Below are positions 14,629 to 21,593 of a stretch of DNA of 21,593 bases, one piece after another. The position numbers and the translations under genes are program-made. The DNA is from SVTX01 sp045653805 (GTDB lineage Bacteria > Bacillota > Clostridia > Oscillospirales > CAG-272), in the NCBI GenBank assembly GCA_045653805.1, contig JAZOMF010000083.1, positions 1 through 21,593 of the forward strand. Reading direction: 5' to 3'. The first letter of the stretch is position 1. Every line of letters starts with the position of its first letter. The notes beneath the pieces are model-generated. The model made no database searches and was not told the origin of the DNA. It was given only the letters and a program-made list of their open reading frames with translations.

Positions 14629-15879
14629 TTAAACTCTCTTAGAGAGAACCTCTGCTTCGTACTTCTTGATCTCTTCGAGCCAGCAAGAGCAGCCGCAAAC
14701 GCCGTTTCTCTCGCAGAATTCCATCCAAACGTCGCCCATAGGAAGGGTCTTGATCTCTTCCTGCATAGCAAGCATCATGGTGTAGTTGCCCTCATCCTGG
14801 TACTTCTTGATCTCTGCATTGGGAGTAAGAAGAGCGTTGAGGAGTGCCTTCTGAACGTTTCTCATACCGATAACGAGAGCCGCTACACGGTTGATAGAAG
14901 CATCGAAGTAGTCGGTTGCGAGGAATACTCTGTCAAGAGCATCGCAACGAACAACCTCCTTCATCATCTCGCGGGTTTCATCGTCGTATGCAACAACGTG
15001 GTCGGAGTCCCAACGGATAGGACGAGTGATGTGGAGAGCGATCTTATCGGAGAATACGAGAAGAGCGGGGATCTTATCGGAAACTACCTCGGTAGGATGA
15101 TAGTGACCGTTATCCATAAGAGGAGTGATACCACGGGTCATAGCGTATGCAAGAGAAAACTCTGCGCTACCTACAGTGTAAGCCTCAACGCCGATACCGA
15201 ATACCTTGGACTCAACGGTTACGTAAACAAGGCTCTTGTCGTAGCCACAACCGATGATCTGGTCGATGGAGTCAGCGTATCTCTGACGGGGACCCATTCT
15301 GTCGCCGGGAATATCCTTTGTACCGTCGCCGGTCCAGATGTTCATAACGCAGGGGTAGCCGGTCTCACGAGCGAAGTACTCGGAGATGCGGATACAAGCG
15401 ATACCGTGCTTGATCCAGAAAGCTCTGATCTCTTCGTCAGGGCTGGAAAGGGTCAGGCCGGAAGCCTTGGGGTGAGAGAAGAAGGTGGGGTTGAAATCGA
15501 GACCGCAGTTATGAGCCTTTGCGAACTCTACCCATCTCTTGAAGTGACGGGGCTCGATAGTGTCACGGTCGATAACCTCGCCATCCTCAGCGATAGCGTA
15601 GTTTGCGTGAACGTTGATCTTGTGGGTTCCGGGAATGAGGGAGAGAGCCTTATCAAGGTCTGCAAAAACCTCGTCGGGGTTGCGCGCGCCACCGGGGTAG
15701 TTACCGGTAGTCTGAATACCGCCGGAGAGAGTACCTGTACCCTCGAAACCTCTTACGTCGTCTGCCTGCCAGCAGTGCATGCAGATTCTAACGTCGGAAA
15801 GCTTTGCGATAGCCGCTTCGGTATCAATACCGTACTTTGCGTAGATTTCCTTAGCGGATTCGTATCTTGCGTTTGCCAT
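14629..15879 (-). CDS. rhaA: L-rhamnose isomerase
   Basis: A 416-residue cytoplasmic enzyme (E. coli RhaA has 419) interconverting L-rhamnose and L-rhamnulose, the first step of rhamnose catabolism. The whole length matches the family: ICMHCWQADDVRGFEG (32-47), TTGNYPGGARNPDE (57-70), KINVHANYA (87-95) and MNIWTGDGTKDIPGDR (179-194). The metal-site blocks are DNGHYHPTE (256-264, Asp256) and RWDSDH (289-294, Asp291 and Asp293). The start has a full AGGAGGT ribosome site (15884-15890). It is a single-gene unit with its own promoter and terminator, divergent from the SDR operon. Rhamnulose kinase and aldolase are not in the window; the GH78 rhamnosidase about 3.5 kb away would supply substrate. 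The very strong ribosome site suggests high induced expression. Confidence 0.97.
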   Translation of the reverse strand: MANARYESAKEIYAKYGIDTEAAIAKLSDVRICMHCWQADDVRGFEGTGTLSGGIQTTGNYPGGARNPDEVFADLDKALSLIPGTHKINVHANYAIAEDGEVIDRDTIEPRHFKRWVEFAKAHNCGLDFNPTFFSHPKASGLTLSSPDEEIRAFWIKHGIACIRISEYFARETGYPCVMNIWTGDGTKDIPGDRMGPRQRYADSIDQIIGCGYDKSLVYVTVESKVFGIGVEAYTVGSAEFSLAYAMTRGITPLMDNGHYHPTEVVSDKIPALLVFSDKIALHITRPIRWDSDHVVAYDDETREMMKEVVRCDALDRVFLATDYFDASINRVAALVIGMRNVQKALLNALLTPNAEIKKYQDEGNYTMMLAMQEEIKTLPMGDVWMEFCERNGVCGCSCWLEEIKKYEAEVLSKRV

Positions 15880-15925
15880 AATGACCTCCTGTGTATTATG
15901 TACTTTTAATTTTTTACAGTTTTAG

Positions 15926-15942
15926 GGCATACATCGTATACC
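15926..15942. promoter_or_regulatory. Candidate operator at the rhaA start site
   Basis: GGCATAC (15926-15932), ATC, GTATACC (15936-15942) is a near-perfect palindrome with six of seven pairs. It begins about eight bases downstream of the rhaA -10 box, which is the classic place for a repressor such as a LacI- or DeoR-family protein to block transcription. No regulator gene is in the window. The role is inferred only from symmetry and position. Confidence 0.4.
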
Positions 15943-15949
15943 AAATTAT

Positions 15950-15978
15950 ATTATACAACAAATTTTACTAATTTTCAA
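15950..15978 (-). promoter_or_regulatory. rhaA: Promoter of rhaA
   Basis: On the minus strand, TTGAAA (15978-15973), 17 bases, TATAAT (15955-15950). Transcription would start near 15943, giving a 60-base leader. The -35 box lies within an 11-bp sequence repeated in inverted form at the SDR promoter. Confidence 0.75.
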
Positions 15979-16009
15979 GGGCTTTGGTAAAAATAATTAA
16001 TAATTTCTA

Positions 16010-16038
16010 TTGAAAATTAGCCTTTGGAGTGATATAAT
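16010..16038 (+). promoter_or_regulatory. Promoter of the SDR operon
   Basis: TTGAAA (16010-16015), 17 bases, TATAAT (16033-16038) preceded by TGA (extended -10). It lies inside the longest open frame of the SDR gene, which rules out a start at 16010 and supports ATG 16097. It faces away from the rhaA promoter 31 bases to the left. Confidence 0.75.
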
Positions 16039-16096
16039 TATAAATAAAGACAAAAACACCGATATTCTACTAAATTTTTCAAAATTGGAGACAAAT

Positions 16097-16813
16097 ATGA
16101 AAAAAGTCATTATCACCGGCGGATCTCGCGGTATAGGACGCGCTTGCGTGGAGCTTTTCTCAGGCAATGAGTGTGCGGTTGCGTTTATTTATTGCTCAAA
16201 CGACGATGCGGCAGAGGAGTGCGCTACCGAGACGGGCGCGTATCCCATCAAGGCAGATCTTTCCGACCCCGACGAGGCGGAGTGGGCGTACAATAAGGCG
16301 ATCGAGTATCTCGGTGGCGTTGACGTGCTTGTAAACAACGCGGGAATCAGTGTGTCGGGTCTTGTTACCGACGTTACCGACGAAGCTTGGCTGAAGGTGA
16401 TGAATACCAATCTCTCCAGCGCATTTTATATGAGCCGTCTTGCCACTCGCGACATGGTGAGACAGCAGAGCGGCGCGATAGTCAATATCGGATCGGTGTG
16501 GGGAAGATGCGGAGCCTCCTGCGAGGCGGCGTATTCTGCCAGCAAGTCGGGAATGCGAGGCTTGACCCTCTCTCTTGCCAAGGAGCTTGGTCCCTCGGGT
16601 ATTCGCGTCAACTGCGTTGAGCCCGGCGTTATCGACACCGATATGAACGCCTGCTACGATGATGAGGAGATGGCGGAGCTTTGCGAGCAGACGCCTCTTT
16701 ACCGTATAGGAGACCCCTCGGAGGTAGCCGAGGTGGTGTATTTCCTTGCAAGCGAGAAGGCATCCTTTATAACGGCTCAAATTATAGGAGTAGACGGAGG
16801 ATTTGGTATTTAA
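16097..16813 (+). CDS. SDR-family oxidoreductase, FabG/YmfI-like
   Basis: A 238-residue NAD(P)H-dependent short-chain dehydrogenase. Visible are the cofactor motif TGGSRGIG (7-14), NNAG (80-83) and the catalytic set Ser133, Tyr146 and Lys150 (YSASK). The block VWGRCGASCEAAYSASK and the later GPSGIRVNCVEPGVIDTDMNA look closer to the YmfI type of reductase, which finishes the 5-aminopentanol modification of elongation factor P, than to housekeeping FabG. That assignment is from memory of the motif and is tentative. No fatty-acid synthesis genes are nearby. ATG 16097 is chosen for TTGGAGAC (16085-16092) and because the promoter occupies the upstream frame. Its stop codon directly abuts the next start, so translation is probably coupled. 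Confidence 0.85.
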   Translation: MKKVIITGGSRGIGRACVELFSGNECAVAFIYCSNDDAAEECATETGAYPIKADLSDPDEAEWAYNKAIEYLGGVDVLVNNAGISVSGLVTDVTDEAWLKVMNTNLSSAFYMSRLATRDMVRQQSGAIVNIGSVWGRCGASCEAAYSASKSGMRGLTLSLAKELGPSGIRVNCVEPGVIDTDMNACYDDEEMAELCEQTPLYRIGDPSEVAEVVYFLASEKASFITAQIIGVDGGFGI

Positions 16814-17317
16814 ATGAACGGCAGAAAATTTCTCACCGTTATGGCGGTTTTTGACGACGAAACTCAAAAAGAGCTTACCGAAATACAGGCTGATATCATC
16901 GGGCAAGTAGGTGAGGGAACGCAGACGATGGGAATTCCGTTTCATCTGACAATGGGCAGTTATCCAACCGAAATGCAGACCGAGTTAGTAGATAGAATTG
17001 AACGTGTAGCATCGGAACGAAAGAGCTTTGGTATTGACCTTGTGGGCTATAATACCTTTGGTGATAAAGTGCTTTTTCTTGAACCCACTGTTCCGCAAGA
17101 GCTTCTGGACTTGCGCGAACTTTTTGCGTGTGATTTTGCAAACGGATTTGAATGGGTGCCTCATGCTACGATCTTCTGCGGCAATATTGACGAGGTGAAA
17201 AAAGCAAAATCACTCTTGCCCATAATTGATAAGCCGATCCGCACAAGGATAGTAGGAATTGAGCTTGGTGAATTTTTCCCACCCAAAAAGATAATACGAA
17301 TAAAACTTAAAAGCTAA
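16814..17317 (+). CDS. 2H phosphoesterase superfamily protein
   Basis: A 167-residue protein of the 2'-5' RNA ligase / cyclic phosphodiesterase (2H) superfamily. It carries the two defining H-x-T motifs, His44-Leu-Thr46 (in IPFHLTMGSY) and His117-Ala-Thr119 (in WVPHATIFCG), separated as usual in this fold. Members open cyclic 2',3'-phosphates on RNA or small nucleotides; the substrate here is unknown. The start immediately follows the SDR stop with no intergenic base, and its ribosome site GGAGG (16796-16800) lies inside the end of the SDR gene at rather long spacing, so coupling is likely. Asparaginase follows after eight bases. Confidence 0.8.
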   Translation: MNGRKFLTVMAVFDDETQKELTEIQADIIGQVGEGTQTMGIPFHLTMGSYPTEMQTELVDRIERVASERKSFGIDLVGYNTFGDKVLFLEPTVPQELLDLRELFACDFANGFEWVPHATIFCGNIDEVKKAKSLLPIIDKPIRTRIVGIELGEFFPPKKIIRIKLKS

Positions 17318-17325
17318 GGATTTTT

Positions 17326-18312
17326 ATGAAACACATTCTTTTAATAACAACCGGAGGCACTATTGCCTCGGCAGAGAGTGAAAACGGACTTGTACCGGCA
17401 CTGGCGTCGGAGCAGTTGCTTTCTCACGTTCCCGAGGTAAGAAATATTTGCAGAGTTTCCACCGTTCAGCTTTACAATCTTGACAGTACTAATATGCGCC
17501 CCGAATATTGGCTCGAGGTGGCGAGATATATCCGCAAGGTCTATGACGATTACGACGGCTTCGTTATCACCCACGGCACCGACACCATGGCGTATGCCTC
17601 GGCTATGTTGCACTATCTCATTCAGAACAGTAAAAAGCCTATCGTACTGACAGGCGCGCAGATACCGATAGAGAAGCGCGACACCGACGCGCGCGAAAAT
17701 CTTACCGATGCATTTATGTATGCCTCCGACGACGATGCCTGCGGCGTGCATATAGTTTTCGGCGACAAGATAATAGCCGCAACCCGCGCGAGAAAAACGC
17801 GAACCAAGAGCTTTAACGCCTTTTCCAGCATAGATTTTCCCGAGATCGGATTTATCCGCGGTTCGGTTAAATACTATATCCGCGAGAAGATCGAGGGCGA
17901 GCCTGTTTTCTGCGATGAGATAGACTCCTCGGTCATAGTTGTGAAGCTTATTCCCGGAATGAGCGCGGACATCTTCGACTTTATTGCCGACCGATATCAC
18001 GCGGTCATTATCGAAAGCTTTGGCGTGGGCGGTCTGCCTTACTACGACAACGACGAATTCGTTGAAAAGATCGAAAAGCTTATTGAAAAGGGCGTGCGCA
18101 TCGTTATCACCACCCAAGTGCCTCACGAGGGAAGTGATATGGGCGTTTATCAGGTCGGACTTCGCATCAAGCAGAAATACGAGTTGCCCGAGGCATACGA
18201 TATGACCACCGAGACCGTAGTTGCAAAGGTCATGTGGGCGCTTCCCAAGAGTAAGAATGCTGCAGAATTTGCGAAGCTTTTCTATACGCCTATAGGAAAT
18301 GATATGATATAA
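17326..18312 (+). CDS. ansA: Type I (cytoplasmic) L-asparaginase
   Basis: A 328-residue enzyme hydrolysing L-asparagine to aspartate and ammonia. The N-terminus carries ITTGGTIAS (7-15) with nucleophile Thr12. The second active-site block ITHGTDTMAYASAM (81-94) holds Thr85 and Asp86, and the lysine of the triad is Lys157 in ATRARKTRTKSF. NLDSTNM (51-57) provides the substrate-binding Ser/Thr. No signal peptide is present, which fits the low-affinity cytoplasmic type I form. A ribosome site AAGGA ends six bases before ATG. It is the third gene of the SDR operon. An archaeal GatD-like role is unlikely because the N-terminal GatD extension is absent. Confidence 0.94.
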   Translation: MKHILLITTGGTIASAESENGLVPALASEQLLSHVPEVRNICRVSTVQLYNLDSTNMRPEYWLEVARYIRKVYDDYDGFVITHGTDTMAYASAMLHYLIQNSKKPIVLTGAQIPIEKRDTDARENLTDAFMYASDDDACGVHIVFGDKIIAATRARKTRTKSFNAFSSIDFPEIGFIRGSVKYYIREKIEGEPVFCDEIDSSVIVVKLIPGMSADIFDFIADRYHAVIIESFGVGGLPYYDNDEFVEKIEKLIEKGVRIVITTQVPHEGSDMGVYQVGLRIKQKYELPEAYDMTTETVVAKVMWALPKSKNAAEFAKLFYTPIGNDMI

Positions 18313-18313
18313 T
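18305..18313 (+). promoter_or_regulatory. Possible internal extended -10 promoter
   Basis: TGATATAAT, a complete extended -10 element, overlaps the asparaginase stop codon. No -35 box is recognisable 17 bases upstream. If active it would drive the Nudix and GNAT genes separately, with a start near 18320. It may be chance, since the string partly encodes the protein's end. Confidence 0.3.
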
Positions 18314-18373
18314 CCATAGGACAGTTATTTGTGTCGCTTAATTTTGAATTTACGAACTTTACCGGAGAAATTT

Positions 18374-18874
18374 ATGGAAATTTGGGATCTTTATACCGCC
18401 GATAGAAGGCTAACGGGAAAAACCATGGTAAGAGGCGAAGAAATTCCCGAGGGATTGTATCATTTAGGTGTTCACGCCTGGGTGAGAAACCGTGAGGGAA
18501 AATATATAATTTCTCAGCGCGCGCCGTGGAGAAGCGCCTGTCCTCTTATGTGGGAAACCGTGGCAGGCTCGGTGGTGTCGGGTGAGGACTCTTTGACGGG
18601 CGTTCTTCGTGAGGTCAAGGAGGAGATAGGGCTTGATTTTACCCGTGAGCAGGGAAAGCTTGTCCATTTTTACGGAGCTGATAATCCCGACTCACGCACC
18701 TTGGTCGACGTCTATCTTTTTGAATATGACGGCGATATAGACTTAAGTCGAGCCACTACAAGCGAGGTTGCGCAATCCAGATGGATGACGTATGACGAGA
18801 TAGTAGCCTTGAGAGACGAGGGTAAGCTCGTTTGGACATTGGATTACTTCTTTGAAGGAAAGGTCATAGGCTGA
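18374..18874 (+). CDS. Nudix hydrolase
   Basis: A 166-residue Nudix protein. The full Nudix box is at residues 65-87 (Gly65, Glu71, then REVKEEIGL with Arg79, Glu80, Glu83 and Glu84). The N-terminus MEIWDLYTADRRLTGKTMVRGE resembles the group near isopentenyl-diphosphate isomerase and YfcD, though typical IPP isomerase features are not clear. It should hydrolyse a nucleoside-diphosphate-linked compound; the substrate is unknown. The frame is open from 18329, but ATG 18374 is preceded by GGAGAAA (18364-18370) and matches the family N-terminus. The gene is 61 bases after asparaginase and two bases before the GNAT gene. Confidence 0.88.
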   Translation: MEIWDLYTADRRLTGKTMVRGEEIPEGLYHLGVHAWVRNREGKYIISQRAPWRSACPLMWETVAGSVVSGEDSLTGVLREVKEEIGLDFTREQGKLVHFYGADNPDSRTLVDVYLFEYDGDIDLSRATTSEVAQSRWMTYDEIVALRDEGKLVWTLDYFFEGKVIG

Positions 18875-18876
18875 GT

Positions 18877-19377
18877 ATGTATTTTGAAACCCAAAGATTA
18901 ACCGTCCGTCCCTTTCTTAGCGGCGACAAAGAAAAAATGCTTGAAATGCTTTATGATGAAAGCATTAAAAAAACTTATATGATCCCCGATTTCGAGAGTG
19001 TTGAAGCCTCCGAAAAGCTGTTTTCTGCCTTTATGCGTTTGTCGCAGGATGAAAGCCGCTACGTTGGTGCGATTTGCCTTAACGATGAGTTTGTAGGCTT
19101 TATGAACGATACCGAAATTGAGGGTGGCACCGTGGAAATGGGCTACGTCATCTCGCCAAATTATCAAAACCAAGGGTTTTGCACCGAGGCGATGGGTGGA
19201 GCTATTGAATACCTTTTTGAAAAAGGATTTTGTGAGGTAATTTGCGGCGCGTTTGAGGAAAACGCGGCAAGCATCCGCGTTATGCAAAAATGCGGAATGA
19301 ATCTGCTCCCCAAAGCCGATGTGATCGAGTACAGAGGCAAAAAGCATAATTGCATTTATTATTCAAAGGTTAAATAA
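18877..19377 (+). CDS. GNAT-family N-acetyltransferase, RimJ/RimL-like
   Basis: A 166-residue acetyl-CoA-dependent transferase. It opens FETQRLTVRPF as RimJ/RimL-type enzymes do. Strand 4 and the acetyl-CoA loop are at MGYVISPNYQNQGFCTEAM (88-106), where QNQGFC stands for the usual R/Q-x-x-G-x-A. The C-terminal block ENAASIRVMQKCGM is also typical. The target (protein N-terminus, antibiotic or metabolite) cannot be predicted. Its start lies two bases after the Nudix stop, with AAGGAAAGG inside the Nudix end as ribosome site, so it is the last gene of the operon. A terminator follows immediately. Confidence 0.88.
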   Translation: MYFETQRLTVRPFLSGDKEKMLEMLYDESIKKTYMIPDFESVEASEKLFSAFMRLSQDESRYVGAICLNDEFVGFMNDTEIEGGTVEMGYVISPNYQNQGFCTEAMGGAIEYLFEKGFCEVICGAFEENAASIRVMQKCGMNLLPKADVIEYRGKKHNCIYYSKVK

Positions 19378-19379
19378 CG

Positions 19380-19413
19380 AAAAGACCGTTGCACAAACGC
19401 AACGGTCTTTTTA
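19380..19413. terminator. Bidirectional terminator between convergent genes
   Basis: A perfect 13-bp stem, AAAAGACCGTTGC (19380-19392) with its complement (19399-19411), and a six-base loop. T-runs follow on both strands, so it can end the GNAT operon on the plus strand and the rhamnosidase gene on the minus strand. Confidence 0.9.
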
Positions 19414-19419
19414 TGTATT

Positions 19420-21593
19420 TTATTCCGCAAAATGATAAATACCCTCGCTAACGGTGGTCTTATAGCCGGAGGGAAGAGTTATCTCTGCGGTCGCACCCGA
19501 AGGTACTTCGAATTCGTAGTAAACGGTGTCGCCCTTGTAATACCAATAGGAGCGAACCTTGCCTTGTCTCGACTCGATGGACGCGTCGGCGAAGCCTAAT
19601 CGCTTATCGGGATGAGGTGCGAAGAGAATCTTCTTATAAGCGGGCGCATCGGCAGAGGGCTTGATACCTGAGGAAACGCCGAAGATCCAATCGTAAACCG
19701 CGCCGTAGGCGTAGTGATTAAAGGAGTTCATATCCGTGCTCCAGAAGCTGCCGTCCTCCTTTAAGCTGTTCCAATGCTCCCACATGGTGGTTGCGCCGTG
19801 GCATACCGAATAGAGCCAAGAGGGATTCTTCTCTTGGAAGAGAAGCTCGTAAGCAAGCTCTACGTATCCGTTATCCGAAAGCACATGGAGAATGTATGGA
19901 GTTCCAAGGAAGCCTGTGGTCATTCTGTTGCCGTTTGCCTTGATCATTTCTGCAAGCTTTGCGGCTATTGCGGGGCGCTCCTCCTCGGCGCAGAGGTTGA
20001 AGTTAAGAATAAGCACAAGAGCGGTCTGGGTCATGCCGAGACGGGTGGTGTCGATGGGCTGTTTACCTCCGCGATAGGGGTCAACGAACTCGGTATAGGG
20101 GAATTCCTTCTTGGGCATACCGTTTTCCATGAAATATTCGCGGAAAGCCTTAACCACGTTAGCATAAAGCTGACGGTATTCGTCAACGTTCTCTCCCAAG
20201 ATCTCGCCTGCCTTGATAACGAGGGAGGTGGAGTAAGCAAAGAAAGCACTTGCTATAAGGTCATTGGAGGTGGCACCAATGTAGGAGTCCTGACCGTCGT
20301 CCATAGCCAGCCAGTCGCCGTAATGGAGACCGCCAAGCCACAAATATTCTTCACTTCCTGCACTTCTCTGATATCCGACCCACTTTTTCATAATGGGGAA
20401 CCACTTTTTAAGGTCTTCCTTATTGCCGTAAGCTTCGTAGAGCTGCCAAGGCGCAATGCAAGCCACGTCTCCCCAACCTGCCGATATACGGGAGGTTCTG
20501 CCCTTATATGCGGCGGGAATAACGCCACCAACGGCGCCGCCTTCCTCCTGCTCAAGCTCCACGTCTCTCATCCACTTTTGGAAGAACTTTTCAACGTCGA
20601 AGTTAATAGCGGCGGTGCGGCAGAACACCTGTGTGTCGCCCGTCCAGCCGAGGCGCTCGTCTCTCTGAGGACAGTCGGTAGGGATGTCAAGGTAGTTGGA
20701 CTTGTGACCCCAAATAACGTTGTGATAAAGCTGGTTTATTTTTTCATTTCCGCAATGATAATAGCCGGTTCTCTTCATTTCGGAGTGAACCACGATAGCG
20801 CGGAAATCGTTGGCGTTTACAGTCTCAAAGGGATATTCTACAAGCTTGATGTATCTGAATCCCTGGAAGCAATATGTAGGCTTGAAGTTGTCCTCACCGC
20901 CAGAGCAAACGTAAATGTTTTCATTTCTTGCGGTGCGGTAGTTGGCATTGTAGAAGTTACCCTCGATGTCAAGAACCTCTGCGTGGTGTATAACGATGCG
21001 GTCGCCGCGCTTCGCTTTGATTTTCACCTCAACGTAGCCGGTCAAATTCTGTCCAAAGTCGATAACAAGCTCGCCCTTGGGAGTTCTTATTACCTCGATG
21101 GGAGCGATACGCTCGTTTTCAACTATCCATTCTCCGTCCTGCGCTTCAAGGGCTATGTCCTTTTCAAATTTAACCGCTTTGCCGAGAAATTCGATGGGAG
21201 CGGTCATATCAACGGTCTCGCCCATGTAAAGCTCTGTGGAGGTGACGGGGGTAGAGAAGCAATCCCAGCTTTCGTCGGTGATTATTTCGGTTACTTCGCC
21301 GTCTTCGTATTCGATAGTAACAGAAGCAGTAAGCGCCACAGCGTCTCCGAGAAAATGATTAAGACCGGAATAACCCACGTAGCTGACGCCCCAACCTTGA
21401 CCAACGCCAAACTCAAGGGTGTCGTTGCCCGTGAGCATATCGGTTACGTCGTAGGTCTGGTAAAGGATCCTGTTATTAAAGCTTGTCCATCCGGGGGCAA
21501 GAACGGCCTTGCCAACCTTCTCGCCGTTTACGGAAAACTTATAAGTGCCGATGGTTGTTGCTTTTACGATGGCTTTTTTGACGGCCTTGTCTG
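19420..21593 (-). CDS. Alpha-L-rhamnosidase (GH78), partial at the right edge
   Basis: At least 724 residues; the frame stays open to the edge at 21593, so the true start is outside the window. An internal Met at 21438 is not the start: the 51 codons upstream encode conserved family sequence (TYKFSVNGEKVGKAVLAPGW, and YQTYDVTDM just before it). Order: beta domain with sugar-binding character, then DFGQNLTGYVEV of the Bac_rhamnosid region, and the (alpha/alpha)6 catalytic domain with DCPQRDERLGWTGDTQ (about 20630-20677) and TTMWEHWNS (about 19765-19791), which contain the acidic catalytic residues. A C-terminal beta domain closes it. It removes terminal L-rhamnose from plant glycans or glycosides. 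Secretion cannot be judged without the N-terminus. It ends at a shared terminator. Confidence 0.95.
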   Translation of the reverse strand, partial: DKAVKKAIVKATTIGTYKFSVNGEKVGKAVLAPGWTSFNNRILYQTYDVTDMLTGNDTLEFGVGQGWGVSYVGYSGLNHFLGDAVALTASVTIEYEDGEVTEIITDESWDCFSTPVTSTELYMGETVDMTAPIEFLGKAVKFEKDIALEAQDGEWIVENERIAPIEVIRTPKGELVIDFGQNLTGYVEVKIKAKRGDRIVIHHAEVLDIEGNFYNANYRTARNENIYVCSGGEDNFKPTYCFQGFRYIKLVEYPFETVNANDFRAIVVHSEMKRTGYYHCGNEKINQLYHNVIWGHKSNYLDIPTDCPQRDERLGWTGDTQVFCRTAAINFDVEKFFQKWMRDVELEQEEGGAVGGVIPAAYKGRTSRISAGWGDVACIAPWQLYEAYGNKEDLKKWFPIMKKWVGYQRSAGSEEYLWLGGLHYGDWLAMDDGQDSYIGATSNDLIASAFFAYSTSLVIKAGEILGENVDEYRQLYANVVKAFREYFMENGMPKKEFPYTEFVDPYRGGKQPIDTTRLGMTQTALVLILNFNLCAEEERPAIAAKLAEMIKANGNRMTTGFLGTPYILHVLSDNGYVELAYELLFQEKNPSWLYSVCHGATTMWEHWNSLKEDGSFWSTDMNSFNHYAYGAVYDWIFGVSSGIKPSADAPAYKKILFAPHPDKRLGFADASIESRQGKVRSYWYYKGDTVYYEFEVPSGATAEITLPSGYKTTVSEGIYHFAE

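Noticed and set aside
14998..15909. A 303-codon plus-strand open frame over rhaA
   Set aside because: It lies wholly opposite a complete, well-conserved rhaA, has no ribosome site, and its protein is a low-complexity Val/Ser/Gly sequence expected from reading rhaA codons backwards.
21436..21438. ATG at 21438 as the start of the rhamnosidase
   Set aside because: The frame continues without a stop to 21593 and encodes conserved GH78 sequence upstream, so this is an internal methionine.

Overview
The window reads as ordinary chromosome of an anaerobic Bacillota, most likely an uncultured gut-type Clostridia. The reasons are AGGAGG-type ribosome sites, strong TTGACA-17-TATAAT promoters, many short intrinsic terminators, a MutS2 with an Smr tail, a flavodiiron protein fused to rubredoxin, and glycan enzymes (GH78 rhamnosidase, L-rhamnose isomerase, sialate O-acetylesterase-like protein). 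The genus cannot be told from this sequence. I see no rRNA, tRNA, CRISPR array, transposase or phage gene. No gene-free stretch exceeds 300 bases.

Layout. At the left edge is a small folded, non-coding element (5-56), then a minus-strand sialate O-acetylesterase-like gene (125-1612) with its own promoter and terminator. Diverging from it are upp, an RluA-family pseudouridine synthase, and an apolipoprotein N-acyltransferase (lnt). A compact lipoprotein gene (5220-5597) follows as an isolated unit with a consensus promoter and a 21-bp terminator. From 5779 runs a long same-strand group: dxs, mutS2, a GlmU-like left-handed beta-helix protein, two very hydrophobic membrane proteins, and a flavodiiron-flavin reductase-rubredoxin fusion. 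It ends at a terminator at 13916-13953. No terminator is visible inside the group, so it may be one transcript of about 8 kb. A third very hydrophobic protein (14042-14548) has its own promoter.

The right third holds rhaA on the minus strand. Diverging from it is a five-gene plus-strand set: SDR reductase, 2H phosphoesterase, type I asparaginase, Nudix hydrolase and GNAT acetyltransferase. The rhaA and SDR promoters face away from each other and share an exact 11-bp inverted repeat. A GH78 alpha-L-rhamnosidase on the minus strand runs off the right edge. The rhamnosidase would release L-rhamnose and RhaA would convert it to L-rhamnulose. The kinase, aldolase, transporter and regulator are not in the window.

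No wholly new system stands out. The items most worth a second look are the single-chain fusion of FprA-like and Hrb-like modules, the three low-complexity membrane proteins around it, the mirrored rhaA/SDR promoter region with a candidate operator, and the complete Lnt beside a lipoprotein gene in a Gram-positive-type genome.
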